DNA of 41,201 bases, from positions 1-41,201 of the forward strand of contig JBBBWG010028688.1 in the NCBI GenBank assembly GCA_037176905.1. Reading direction: 5' to 3'. This document shows positions 23,956 through 34,659 of this stretch, in pieces. A program made the translations under genes and the position numbers. Numbering within the stretch: position 1 is the stretch's first letter; every line of letters starts with the position of its first letter. Source of the DNA: Azolla pinnata (Eukaryota; Streptophyta; Polypodiopsida; Salviniales; Salviniaceae). The notes under the pieces are model-generated. The model did not search any database and had not been told where the DNA came from. It was given only the letters and a program-made list of their open reading frames with translations.

Positions 23956-26308
23956 TCAATGGAGCGGAGTTACAATCGGACTGGATGTCATCTTATGTTG
24001 TAAGTGGTTTTGTACAAACTCCAGACATCTACAAGTTCATGTGAATACCTAGATGTGCAATGTTGTACAGTGACGATTGTGGGCAGAATATGTTGCCGTA
24101 AATAATTTTCTGGGCAGAATTCCCATCCCTTGTGTGAGAGTTCAACAGGTTTTGGTTTTGTGGGCTGTGTTGAGACGTATTTGTCTTTAGCATCAACAAG
24201 TTCAAGTGATTGATCAATCTGGAAATTTCAGTTAAATTCAGCCAGTGATTGAGGGTCTTCATTAAAGTTCAAAAGTAACTCTTTTATGTTATTATGTAAG
24301 CTGTATCAAAACAAGAACATCGCAGCAGATTTTTCAGAGGCGAACCAAATTTGGATGCCGTAATCATCTCTAAGTTTTGTTTATTGTGTTGATCACCAAA
24401 TTTCCTTCGAGATTATCGATAAAGTCCTTGAAATTGAAGTTTTTATCAGAAATGCCAAACCACTTTTACTGTGGTTTTTATCAGAAATGCCAAACATTAC
24501 TGGAAAGTGATGTAAAATGCAACCTGCTCTCGAAATAGGAATGATAGTAGGAATGGTTTCATCTCCATCCCAAGGTCTTTTGGAAGAAAAGGAGAGAAGT
24601 ATAGTAGACATCTCCCTCTAAAAAGCCTCTCTCTCACAAGAAGAAAAGAGGAGAGAGAAACTGATTGACATGTGATGGGTTTGGGGCAAATCAGTTTTTG
24701 ATCCGTGGTCAAATTGTCCGAAGAGTGTCTTTGTCCTTTGTCTTCATACGAAGACATGCAATCTATTTCTCCAAAGTTATAGCGTTTATCTTAAGTTTTT
24801 CCAGTTTTGTCCAAAGTTTTTAGAGTGCGGAAAGATTTTGCTTGCAATGCAATATGCCTGCTACGAATGAATGGCTGGACATTGATAGGGTTGATGCCCA
24901 GACCAGAAGTTCCAGCTCTTGGCTCCAGAATCACCAGATTCCTGCAAAGTTTTAACAAATCGCGTAAATTCTTCTGCTTGCATTGCAGTATGCTGGCTAC
25001 AAATGCCTACATCAGAGGCTTGGCTCCAGAATCATCCGTTGACCCTAAACCCTAAACCCTAAACCCTAAACACTAAACCCTAAACCCCGTTACTATAAAA
25101 GAAAATCATATTTTGAAAAGAACATATATAGAAACAAGAAAAACCTTCAGGTGTTTCAAAAGCTCGGAAAGATCTTCGCCGTTTGTTAAGGATGGTCCAT
25201 CGGACGGCAGGGAGCAGATTTGTGTGTAGCTGTGTTAAAGCCTCTCTCTCTTCTCTGCGTCTGCTAAACCCTAACCCTAACCCTAATCCTAACCCTAAAC
25301 CCTCCCATTGTCCCCTGCAACTGCTGCTGCTCCAGGTAAATCATCCTCTCTCTCTCTCTCTCTTTGTGTATTTTTTATGCGCTCTCCTGCGTCTGCCAAA
25401 CCCTAACCCTAACCCTAAACTCCTATTGTTAGTCATCCTCTCTCTCTGTCTGTATTTTTTATGCGCTCTCTCTGCGTCTGCTAAACCCTAAACCCATACA
25501 TACATACATACAGACATGCGTACATGCGTACCTACCTGCTGCACGCATGCATGCATGCCGGCGCATCCACATCCATAAGTCCATCCATACGTACATACAT
25601 CCATCTGCCGCTGCACATTCGTTCCTCAATATGTTACATCAGGTACATACATGCATATGCTTGTATGCTCATATACATACATACGTACCTATCTACTTTC
25701 TTGCATATTTTACATGCATCAGTGCATGCTTGCATTCACACATGTATCCATCCATACACTCAACACTTCATCCATGCACGCACCATGTGCATGTATGTGC
25801 GCACATGCATGCATGCATGCATGTGTGCGTGTCTACGTACATGCATAGTACGCATGCATTGATGCGTGTTCATGTCTACATAGATCGCGTACATTATGTA
25901 CATGCATACACACATGCATGCATACCCACCCGTGTGCCTACATGCATGCATAATGTACATATATACGCACATGCATGCATACCCACCTGTGTGCCTACAT
26001 GCATGCATAATGTACATACATACGCACATGCATGCATGCATATATAATGTTTGCATTTTATTGAGCTTTTTTTAGACAATGGTGCCTAGTCACATCGTTT
26101 TCACAGAATGTTTTTATTGTTGAGTTGATCAAGAAGTTTTTTTTTTCTTTTTGTTTTTTGAAGTATGGATTCTTGTTAGCAAGACAGGGGTTGAGTAGAA
26201 TTTTAGAAATCCATCTATAGCCTGGTTTGAGGCCAGTAGAGAAAATTTACTCTTTGCTCAAGTAAATTAGTTTCCGTATATTCAAAGAGAATCGACCTTA
26301 ACCTAGTA
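23956..26308. repeat. Repeat block A, copy 2 (right of PA200)
   Basis: Second copy of the 1-2050 block, same orientation, starting about 220 bp after the PA200 stop. It carries shorter telomeric arrays at about 25042-25088, 25264-25308 and 25399-25422, CT runs, and the ATGC microsatellite at about 25495-26045. Within that microsatellite a 60-bp phrase containing acccacc..gtgtgcctacatgcatgc is repeated once more than in copy 1. Copies 1 and 2 are very close in their last part (about 1795-2050 and 26050-26308) and more diverged at the start. Confidence 0.85.
25042..25422. repeat. Interstitial telomeric arrays, second set
   Basis: Short ccctaaa and ccctaa arrays embedded in the same CT-rich modules as 647-1228. 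The first array is mainly ccctaaa, while the second and third are mainly ccctaa. Confidence 0.85.
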
Positions 26309-26397
26309 GCCAAGTATCAAAATTTGTTGCATATTAGAGCTTTAAAATACTAGTTTCTAGATTTACAAATTGTAATTGGTCTTACTATTTGTTGTAG

Positions 26398-26457
26398 GAT
26401 TTCAACGGAGTTAATACAAGAGTCGAAATATGGAGAAGCATCGAAGGAGGGATCTAA
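26398..26457 (+). pseudogene. Remnant last exon of the unrecognised gene
   Basis: After a good acceptor (ttgttgtag) a 20-codon frame reads to a stop and ends EIWRSIEGGI. The unrecognised gene at 2640-4223 ends EIWRSMERGI. Flanking lines (gccaagtat...tttctagatttacaaatt) also match the DNA after 4223. The rest of the gene is missing here, so this is a truncated copy. The flanking phrase gccaagtatcaaaatttg occurs on both sides of the exon, at 26309 and 26461. Confidence 0.6.
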
Positions 26458-26459
26458 GG

Positions 26460-27190
26460 TAGCCAAGTATCAAAATTTGATTTTTATATTAGAGGATGTA
26501 ATACTTATTTCCAAACTTGCAAGTTCTAATTGGTCATATTGTTTGATATAGGGTTTTCACATGAATCAATTTGGTAGTACAAGATTCCAGACACATTAAG
26601 GTTTAGGGTTCATACAATCTTGTTTGCCCAAACTTGGAGTCACTAACGTTAGTAACTACTTTTTGTTCCTTTTGATCAGTTGTGAAATTCATCTGTTTTG
26701 ACACCTATCATGGTGATACTTACGTGTGTATTATCTTATGTGCATGTTTGTTTTGATACCTATCACGGTGATATGTATCCAATCCATTGAGGCACAATGA
26801 TGTTTAGAGACAACTGCAGGATTTTCATGTCGACTTTCTGTGGAACAATCTCTACTTTGTGGATTCTTTTGATTTTGTAAATTTTGGAGCCTGATTGCGT
26901 AGTGATCGTACATTTAGAGACTAATAGCTTTTCTCATGCGTAGGATTTATGTGTGGTGTTCATTTGATTAGTGAGTGTTTTACACTTTTAATTGAATCGC
27001 AATGGTGGTTTAGGTGATCATTCAATTCGTTTTTTACCAGAGTTGGGTATTTATTTGTTGTTATAAATAGTCTTAATGAGGAAGCTTGAAATAATCAATC
27101 AAAAGAATGGGTTAGTGATTCATGAAATAGACACTGAATGTTGTCCCCTTATTTCAATCTGTGAATTTACACACTTTTGAGATATTTACC
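26460..27190. other. Non-coding stretch with short local duplications
   Basis: No gene is supported. The phrase gacacctatcatggtgatac and its variant gatacctatcacggtgatat occur 55 bp apart near 26700-26775. The stretch at 26940-27020 resembles part of 4340-4440. Confidence 0.5.
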
Positions 27191-27192
27191 AT

Positions 27193-27900
27193 GTGTTGGG
27201 GAAATGAGGGAGAGAAAGGGAGAGAATAAAGGAGAGAAATAGAGATATTAAGAAGGATGAAGAGTTTATAAGAGTAGAAGGTAGAGTAGACGACAAAAGA
27301 AAATACACCAAATTTTAACGTGGAAACCTCTCAAAAAGAGAGGAAAAAACCACGGGACAAAGTCCAAAACTTTTTTACTATCAAATGAATAAACGATATA
27401 ATAAAGAAAGTTAGAGTGTACTTACAAATACTTTAACATAGGCGACACAAAGCAAGAACAACAAAATACCTCACAACCATAAGAGGTGTTGAGGATGGTG
27501 ATGCTTGCGGTGCCGCCTCCTTGCCACGAGTTGAGGAGTAGAAGTTGTGTTATCTCCTCCAAAGAGAGTCCCCAAGACGGGGTATGTGAAGAAGAGTGAA
27601 GAGAAGGGTAAGGGTGTCTCTAGGAGTGTGTCCTCCACCTTCACAATAGAGCCTTTTTATACACAAAAGGCTCTCTCTCATTTTCTAGGGCTTGCTCATT
27701 TCAAATGAAAGGAACATTTCACACCTAAGGTAAAATGTGGCCTTTGGCGCCACCTAACTTGTGTGCTCTTTTCACACACACAAGAGCCACCTAACTTGTG
27801 TGCCTTAACTTGTGTGCCCATTCCACACACAATACACACACACACCCACACACACTCACACACACACATATACAAATTATAGTGTGAATACATGTGGCTA
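27193..27900. mobile_element. Possible LTR-like fragment
   Basis: The stretch begins tgttgggga, a common start of plant Copia LTRs. It contains acgtggaaacctc...aaaaaccacggg, a line I associate with plant Copia LTRs. Near 27648-27674 it has a 10-bp perfect inverted repeat (agagcctttt / aaaaggctct) around a TATA-like loop. It ends in a CA-rich microsatellite at about 27770-27870. I found no matching second LTR, no target-site duplication and no element coding sequence, so the boundaries are approximate and the call is tentative. Confidence 0.35.
27770..27870. repeat. (CA)n microsatellite
   Basis: A run of cacaca-rich sequence, densest at 27818-27867, interrupted by ccc and ctc. A small duplication (ccacctaacttgtgtg) lies just before it, at about 27750 and 27788. 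Confidence 0.85.
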
Positions 27901-28129
27901 GAACACTCAAACACCATGAACCCAGATAGTATGTAGTTGAACAGCTTGACAGAAAGTAGTATTCATAACAGATTCTATCATAGTATGATGAATATTTGCA
28001 AGAGACTGACAAGCTTTCAAGATTCTCATTATTTCGATGCTCATGACTTCTCTTCACAGTTTTGAAGCAAACAACTCTGAACGCGTTGGTAGATAGTGCA
28101 TGGAGTGCTTCTTAAAGTTAGAGTTGGAC

Positions 28130-28545
28130 TTGTTTTGTAATGGGTTTTCTACATACTCTGAACATCTACAACTTCATAGATGTTCAATGCCATATAACAA
28201 TGATTGTGATGAAGAATGCGTTGCCATAAATAAATCGTTGGGCAGAATAGCCATCCCTTGTGTGTGAATGTAGCAGGTTTTGATTTTGTGGGTTGTATTG
28301 AGATCGTCGTTAGCTTCAAGAAGTTTATATATGATGCAAGTACTCTGCAAATAAGAACAAAAATTAGGTTATCGTCTCAAAGAAAGAGAGAAAGAAAGAT
28401 ATATAAACGTGTTCTTAGGTGTTATTATCTCCATCCCAAGGTCTCTCCGAAGACAAGGAGAGAAATACATAAGGACTAGTTTTATCTCTATCTGAAGTCT
28501 CTTTCTCTCAAATAAAAAAAGAAGAAGAGGAGAAATAGATGTGCA
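28130..28545. repeat. Repeat block A, copy 3 (partial)
   Basis: It matches the first third of copy 2 (24000-24660): lines such as gttgccataaataa, gggcagaatagccatccctt, caggttttgattttgtgggttg and tccatcccaaggtctctc recur in order. The telomeric and microsatellite parts are absent. A third copy shows that at least this part of block A is a dispersed repeat, not only a duplication tied to PA200. Confidence 0.7.
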
Positions 28546-28566
28546 TTTTTATTGGGGCCTAATGAA

Positions 28567-28800
28567 TTAAGCTGTATCTAAAATACCCATGGGAGTTACA
28601 GGCACAAACGGAATCCCATATTCTTTTTTTATAAAACAGGTTGTCATTAAACTAACTTTGCGGTAGGGAATTATATTGAACCAAGCCCTCGATAAATCTT
28701 TTAAAGAATTTAGAGGTCCCCCTTTGGGAATTATTTGATTGATGAAAATTCCCAAATTTGTCATTGACCCATGTGCCTGAGCGTCAAAGCGTCTGAACAA
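28567..28800 (-). pseudogene. chlB: Plastid chlB fragment inserted in nuclear DNA
   Basis: The minus strand encodes about 75 residues resembling part of ChlB, the B subunit of light-independent (dark) protochlorophyllide reductase, a plastid enzyme of chlorophyll synthesis. Recognisable pieces are INQIIPKGG, AWFNIIPYR, SLMT and TPMGILDTA, in the right order and spacing. A full ChlB has about 510 residues. Here the frame stops right after DTA, where ChlB continues with AECIRQ-like sequence; the DNA after the stop still looks related. This is therefore a decayed fragment, most simply a nuclear copy of plastid DNA. Flowering-plant plastids have lost chlB, so the fragment points to a non-angiosperm host or a very old insertion. 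Confidence 0.75.
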
Positions 28801-29010
28801 ATAGAGTAAGTGTGTGCTCTAGTTAAATTTCCTGATGTGTAATGGAACGAAGAAACTACTAACAAAAAGGACAGGTCATACCTGATGGAAAACGCATTAC
28901 AAAAATCACAATCGATTTCTACTAGTAAGAAACGGTTGATGAAAGAAACAGCTTTGAGGCACGCACAAAAGGGAAATTATATTTAGAGAAATATAACATG
29001 AAAATACAGA

Positions 29011-29540
29011 AGAGGGGTATTTTTGAGAGAGAGATACGGGGAGAATTATTACGGGGGGGGGGATGGGGGGAAGGGGAATATGCACCCAAGGGTATTTTCG
29101 AGAGAAATATGGGAGAAAATACGCACACAAGGGTATTTTTGAGAGAAATATGGGAGAAAATACGCACAAAAGGGTATTTTTGAGAGAGATAGTGGAGAAA
29201 ATACCCACAGAAGGGTATTTTTGAGAGAGATACGAGAGACAATACGCACAGAAGGGTATTTTTGATAGAAATACGGGAGAAAATACCCACAGAAGGGTAT
29301 TTTTGAGAGAGATACGAGAGACAATACGCACACAAGGGTATTTTTGAGAAAAATACGGGAGAAAATACGCACAGAAGGGTATTGCAGAGAGAGATAGGAG
29401 AGACAATAGGCACACAATGGTATTTTTGAGAGAAATATGGGAGAAAATACACACAGAAGGGTATTGTTGAGAGAAATACGAGAGACAATACGCACAGAAG
29501 GGTATTTGTGAGAGAAATAGGCGAGAAAATACGGTGCCTT
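29011..29540. repeat. 41-bp minisatellite upstream of SGT1
   Basis: Eleven units start at gggtatt (or ggtattt): 29090, 29131, 29172, 29213, 29254, 29295, 29336, 29377, 29418, 29459 and 29500, each exactly 41 bp apart. The unit reads roughly gggtatttttgagagaaata followed by cgggagaaaatacgcacaga. A diverged unit at 29011 is separated by a G-rich stretch (29053-29076). The array ends about 120 bp before the SGT1 ATG, so it lies in the promoter or 5' leader. Units alternate between tacgcac and tacccac forms in places, which hints at higher-order structure. Confidence 0.95.
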
Positions 29541-29562
29541 TGAAGAAGTCTGAAGGAGAACA

Positions 29563-29640
29563 GAACGGAACAGAACAGAACAGAACAGAACAGAAGAGAT
29601 CAAGAGAAGAAGAAGAAGAAGAAGAAGAAGAAGAGCAGGA
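29563..29640 (+). repeat. (GAACA)n and (AAG)n tracts in the SGT1 leader
   Basis: Pentamer gaaca repeats at about 29563-29595 are followed by an (aag)n run at 29604-29634, ending about 20 bp before the SGT1 ATG. Confidence 0.9.
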
Positions 29641-29659
29641 CGCAGGTTTTCTCCCTGCC

Positions 29660-32600
29660 ATGGCCGACGATCTCGAGCAAGAAGCTCACGAAGCGTACCT
29701 CAGCGATGACTTTCAACTCGCTGCCGACCTCTTCACCAGCGCCATCGCTGCTCATCCATCTCGCTCTGCCTCCCTCCTCTCCAGCCGAGCGCAAGCTCAC
29801 ATCAAGCTCAGCTCCTTCACAGGTTCTATCTAATTCACCTTAAACACAAAAATCTGCTCTCGAAGATCGACTTCCTTGCTTGAAATCATATCTTCTTCTC
29901 TTTTTGCTTTCTTCTCCTATTTCCTCGTCGGGTTTCGTCCTTTAAACTCAACCATAAAGTGAGAATCTGTGGGGGAAACGCTTCCATTTTGTGTTTTAAC
30001 TGTGCTTTCTTCTTGCTTGCGTGATCGTTGTGCTTTTCTATATCAGACCAATATATTCTGCGATTCACACCTTCGATTGTGAGCGGAAGGACCAGATTCT
30101 GTGTTTTGGGACCTATTGATCTGTGCTGTGAGCAGTCGATTCTGTGTATTTCGACCATAGTCCTCCTATGACATTAAAATCTTACTTATTTGTGGATCAA
30201 AGATTCGATCCTTTTGTAGGAAATGAAGGGCAGCCAGCTTCAAAAACCAGGATAAAAAAGGTGGAAAATTTGCAGATGGAAACATTTAGAAACGCATAAT
30301 TATTTTCTGGAAATACTAAAATGTGCCTACTAAAATCATCAAATTTTGAATTAATCTGTAGGTTATGCATGATGATGAACCGCCCAAGGTAAGTCAATTT
30401 CCTTGAACGTTAATCTAGGGTGAGTCGGGAGGAACTGTTATTGACATGAGGCAGAGATTTGCATAAGTTTTTTGCATATATGGAACATTGGAATAAAAAG
30501 GTAAGCTATACTGCTAGCCAACTACAACATATATTTGCTCAATGGGTACAGAGGAATCGCGCATGAGTGATTGCGGACATAAAATTCAAAGGAAAAATAT
30601 ATCCCTAAATACTGGGTAGAGGTCAAAAGACATTTAGATAAATATCCTCAAGATTCAGGAAGCATGGGCGAATCTTAAAATTGAAGATGACACACCTTTC
30701 TTATGAAGTAAATGATGAATAATCTATGTAAAATAACAAGATGAGTGGCTTTCTTCCAAGTTGTTCTCAAAACTTAACTTCCAAGAATCTTTGGATGTAG
30801 ATGCTGTTGCTGATGCTAATCGAGCTATAGAGCTGGATCCTAAGCTTTCCAAAGCTTACCTCCGCAAAGGGTAAGTAAGTACATGCATTGCTGATCTATG
30901 AACCTACCCTTGTTTGTTCAACTGCATATGATTGAAATTTATGTTGTTTTTTTCTCGACAGCATTGCGTGTTTTCGTCTTGAAGAGTATGAAACTGCGAA
31001 AGCTGCATTTTTAGCGGGATCAAAGCTTGAACCATCTAATCCAACTTACAAAAAATGGATTGAAGACTGTGATGCCGCCATTTCAGGTAGGATTCAGCTA
31101 TTTGTGAAGTGATTCATGGGTAGGCAATGATTTGAAGGATCAAAGTGTCACAGCTGATGCTGTTAAATTCCAGTATCGTTTGTTTACTAAGTGCTATTGG
31201 AAGATATGATTTGTGATAGTAAATGTGTAGAATGTGTTTGGGGCAGAATATGTGGAATAAGTACTAAAGGTGACAACATCTACTTGGTGTTTCAGAAGAA
31301 GCTGCAAAGGCTGATACTCATTCCATACAGGAAAACGTATCTGCATCAACAGATCTTAGCAATCACCTAGTTGATAAAGAAAGTGAAGCCCCTCCTGAAG
31401 TTCCCCTTCATCCACCAAAGCCTATTTTGACTTTTAGGTAAGGATGGAAATGAATTCACAGGGATCTAAGCCGTTTTGCTCGCTTCAAATTTGTTTCCTT
31501 GCTGAATTATAAAAAATGTATATTTCTTTGTATTTCTACAGGCATGCTTTTTATCAAAATGAAAATGAAGTAGTTGTGGAGATTTTTGCCAAGGGAGTGA
31601 AACAAGAGCAATTGAAAGTCGAGTTTGGAGTGCAACTGGTAAGCTAAAGTGGCCTGTTGGTTCTGTTTTTGTTTTACCTGAATTTTCCAAGAGCTAATAC
31701 GTGGTGTCTTGTTTTCACATTTCAGTTGAAGGCAACTATTGATATCCCATCAAATGATCCCTACATTCTACAAACCCGTCTCAATCAAAAAGTGAGTCTC
31801 TTTCTTTGAATTGATAAGAAATGAAGCACTACTTTTGTTGGAAGTTCAGAAGCTGAAATCAAGATTTCTTTATTTATTGATTATATCATAGCCTTATTAT
31901 TTTCATTGGCTTTTTTGGTTGAAGATTAATGTGGAGAAATGTAAATACAACATTCTGAGTACCAAGGTTGAAATACGGCTGTCGAAATTAGAGAAGTTGC
32001 AATGGAAAACACTTGAGTATGACCAGAATCAGACAGCTGTCCAAGCACCAATAGTTTTATGTAAGCTAAGTTATACGAAAAACATTGAAATATGATCTAA
32101 TTGCCGTATGTGAGCTTTCTTCTTTTTACTCCCTCGAGTAATATGTGAAATTGTTTATTAGGAACTTGCTTTTTCTTGATGGGAATATGCTTATGCAGTG
32201 GCCTCGCTTATGTAAGAATCCTTCTTGGGTGATTGTGGCTTACTAGGCATCTTTGGTTTTGGGCAGGCCAGCTACATTGAATGCATAATCACAATAGCTG
32301 CCTTTTGTTTTTGCTACAAATGATCTGTTTGCCACTCAATACACTGACTCTTCCAAGTGTATGTCCATTAAACTTTTGCCACTGTAAAATGTTGTAGCTC
32401 ACTGTTGGAACTCCTCTAACTCAAGTCTGAGCACTTTTCCCAAATTTCAAATAGGTGTCCTCGTATCATTTCGTCAGGGGTACTCAATATGGTACGATAG
32501 TCGGAATATGCCATAAATGAACTGTGAATTGCTAAACTAGAGCATGTAATTGCAAGAGGAAGCAGAATGAGGTGTTCTTATAGTTGATCTTTTGGGCGAC

Positions 32601-34053
32601 AAAAAGAAAGCCAGTGGGCATTAAGGGGAAAAGATGGCAAATTTTTCAGGGTTCTTTAGAGATTTTGCCATTCTATTACCCTACCTATAATGGGCTCTCT
32701 TTGCAACTAGGGGCATATTAGTTATATAGAGTTTATTCCTCTGTCCAGAGTGGTTTATGGAGGGAGTTCTTTATTCTTAAGTATATAAGGTTTCAAGAGA
32801 GTTTTTTAATTTATCTAATATTTTGTGCTCCAGCGAGCGTAAAATTGGATTATCCTTCCTCTAGCAAGAAGGCTCACAAAGACTGGGATAAATTAGAATC
32901 GGAAGTTAAAAAGGAGGTTTGATCTGCCAGAAACAATTCATTAAAAACTCACTAAGCTGATATATTTATATATAGATTAATAAAAGAAATCTTGCCAACC
33001 GGTAGCTGTTGTATGTCTTTTCAGGAGAAAGATGAAAAATTGGAAGGGGATGCTGCGTTAAACAAGCTCTTCAGGGATATATATCAGAATGCAGATGAGG
33101 ACACTCGAAGAGCAATGAACAAATCATTCGTGAGTCTTTCTCTCTATCTTTTAATCTGGGCTTTTTTGCTTCACATTTATGGATGGTGTATGATAAAAGA
33201 TAGAACTCTTTTTTCTTTTAATCAATGAAGGTAGTCACTTGGTAAGCACTTTTGTTTTATAGCTATTGATATTTTTCATGGTTTAATTTTGGTATTTCTC
33301 ACAACAAATACCTCAATTATTACGGATCATGAGTAATATTAGAGAAGATTAGAGAGAATAGAATGGATTAAGGGTGCTTAACTATACCAACCACTCCCCA
33401 GCCAAAGATTGAAGACGAATGCAAAATACCATCTGTGTTTCATACCACAAAATATTACCTTAGATTATACCTTAGAAGTTGACCAGTACGGATCTAATGA
33501 CAGACAGTCTATCCTCACCAAGAGTCTTCATAGCGTCTCTACATGAAGTTGTGAAAGGAGGTAGCTAGTCCCTTTATATAGGTCAACTTCTAGGGCTCTT
33601 TGACCACTAGGTGTGTTCACACCTGTTTGATGACCATATGGATTGGCCTCGGATAACCGGTTTCTTACTTATCATACCCTTGAACCAATGAAATAAGCCT
33701 TATAAATTGGTTCCTAATGCTATGCCCACAACATCAATTGGTCATACTGTAAAGACTATGATAGTGTTTACAGAAGTTGTGACAGTAATAAACTCTATAA
33801 ACTTGTCATGCTGATGAGGATCATGGTGATGGTGTTGTAATCTCCATAAGTTGTGCTTCATTTTTTTAGGAATGTAATATGACTTAAGATACGATATTCG
33901 TTTCATGTGCTCGAGCGGTGGTTTTTGTTTTTGTTTTCTATGCAGGTTGAATCTAACGGAACAGTGTTGTCGACAAATTGGAAAGATGTGGGCAAGAAGT
34001 TTGTGGAGGGTAGTCCACCTACAGGGATGGAGATGAAGCAATGGGAGAAATAA
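29660..34053 (+). CDS. SGT1: SGT1 co-chaperone, complete
   Basis: SGT1 is an HSP90 co-chaperone that works with RAR1 and with SKP1 of SCF ligases. It stabilises NLR immune receptors and supports auxin and jasmonate signalling. The rebuilt protein has 364 residues against 358 in Arabidopsis SGT1b. Residues 1-115 form a TPR domain ([20 protein letters not shown]). About 167-260 is the CS domain ([32 protein letters not shown]) that contacts HSP90. About 270-364 is the SGS domain ([53 protein letters not shown]). It ends MEMKQWEK. Exons: 29660-29822, 30801-30870, 30962-31086, 31296-31437, 31542-31638, 31726-31791, 31925-32060, 32834-32916, 33025-33129, 33946-34053; all borders are GT-AG and in phase. 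The start at 29660 has a good context (gccATGG) and matches family N-termini. The frame is also open upstream to an ATG at 29534, giving a Glu-rich extension that the family does not have. Confidence 0.95.
29823..30800 (+). other. SGT1 intron 1 (978 bp)
   Basis: A long first intron splitting the TPR domain between the first and second helix pairs. It contains no supported gene; the short open frames within it lack homology that I recognise. Confidence 0.8.
33360..33730 (+). repeat. Dispersed repeat B, copy 2 (SGT1 intron 9)
   Basis: Partner of 4690-5060, same orientation, inserted in the 816-bp last intron of SGT1. Shared lines include atggattaaggg, caaaatacc, ttagattataccttag and a tatataggtcaa line followed by agggctc and tgacca. 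Confidence 0.6.
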
Positions 34054-34659
34054 GAAACACTTCCTCCATCTCAAAATCTAGCCATATAACCATGTATCGC
34101 TGCAACGTAATCGTGGGACAAGGTAGTTTGGCTTTTGGACTGGGTTATGGAATCTTGAGTGTTATATTGACCTCTCTTGAATTGTTTATGTTGTATCTAT
34201 GAGCGTTTTCGTGGACCTACAATATGATTTATAATCCACGTTGCCGGTTTTGCTTCCCTCGATAATACTATGTCTAACTAATACAAGTCGTAAGCGCCTG
34301 CCTGATTAACTACATCTTAATGCTTACTAGAATGAGAAACTATAGATTAATGCCTAGTTTTCTCGCTAAAAGTAAAAGCCGAATTAGTCGATCGGCACTA
34401 AATTAATTGCAGTTGAAATCGAGCTAATCGAATACAGCAAGGGAATCGATTAAAAACAGCAGTACGGCGTAGGAAGTGATTAGTAAAATAGCATCAGGAA
34501 GATTAAGAATCAATGAAGATGAGAAGGGATGGATGGAAGCGATTAGTAAGAGAAGGATAGAATTGACTCGTGAGAAGTGATCAGGAGGAGTAGGCTATAC
34601 TATACTTATTCTTGTTCGCTTGGATCGATCCATCGACCATCGATACATGTAGTTTGTCG

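Noticed and set aside
26731..28057. Several 60-88 codon minus-strand frames
   Set aside because: They cover the CA microsatellite or the LTR-like fragment and have no family resemblance.
28906..29661. 251-codon minus-strand open frame and two overlapping ones (188 and 184 codons) upstream of SGT1
   Set aside because: They are made by the 41-bp minisatellite, which lacks stops in any antisense phase. The repeated Leu/Phe/Ser/Pro peptide matches no protein I know.
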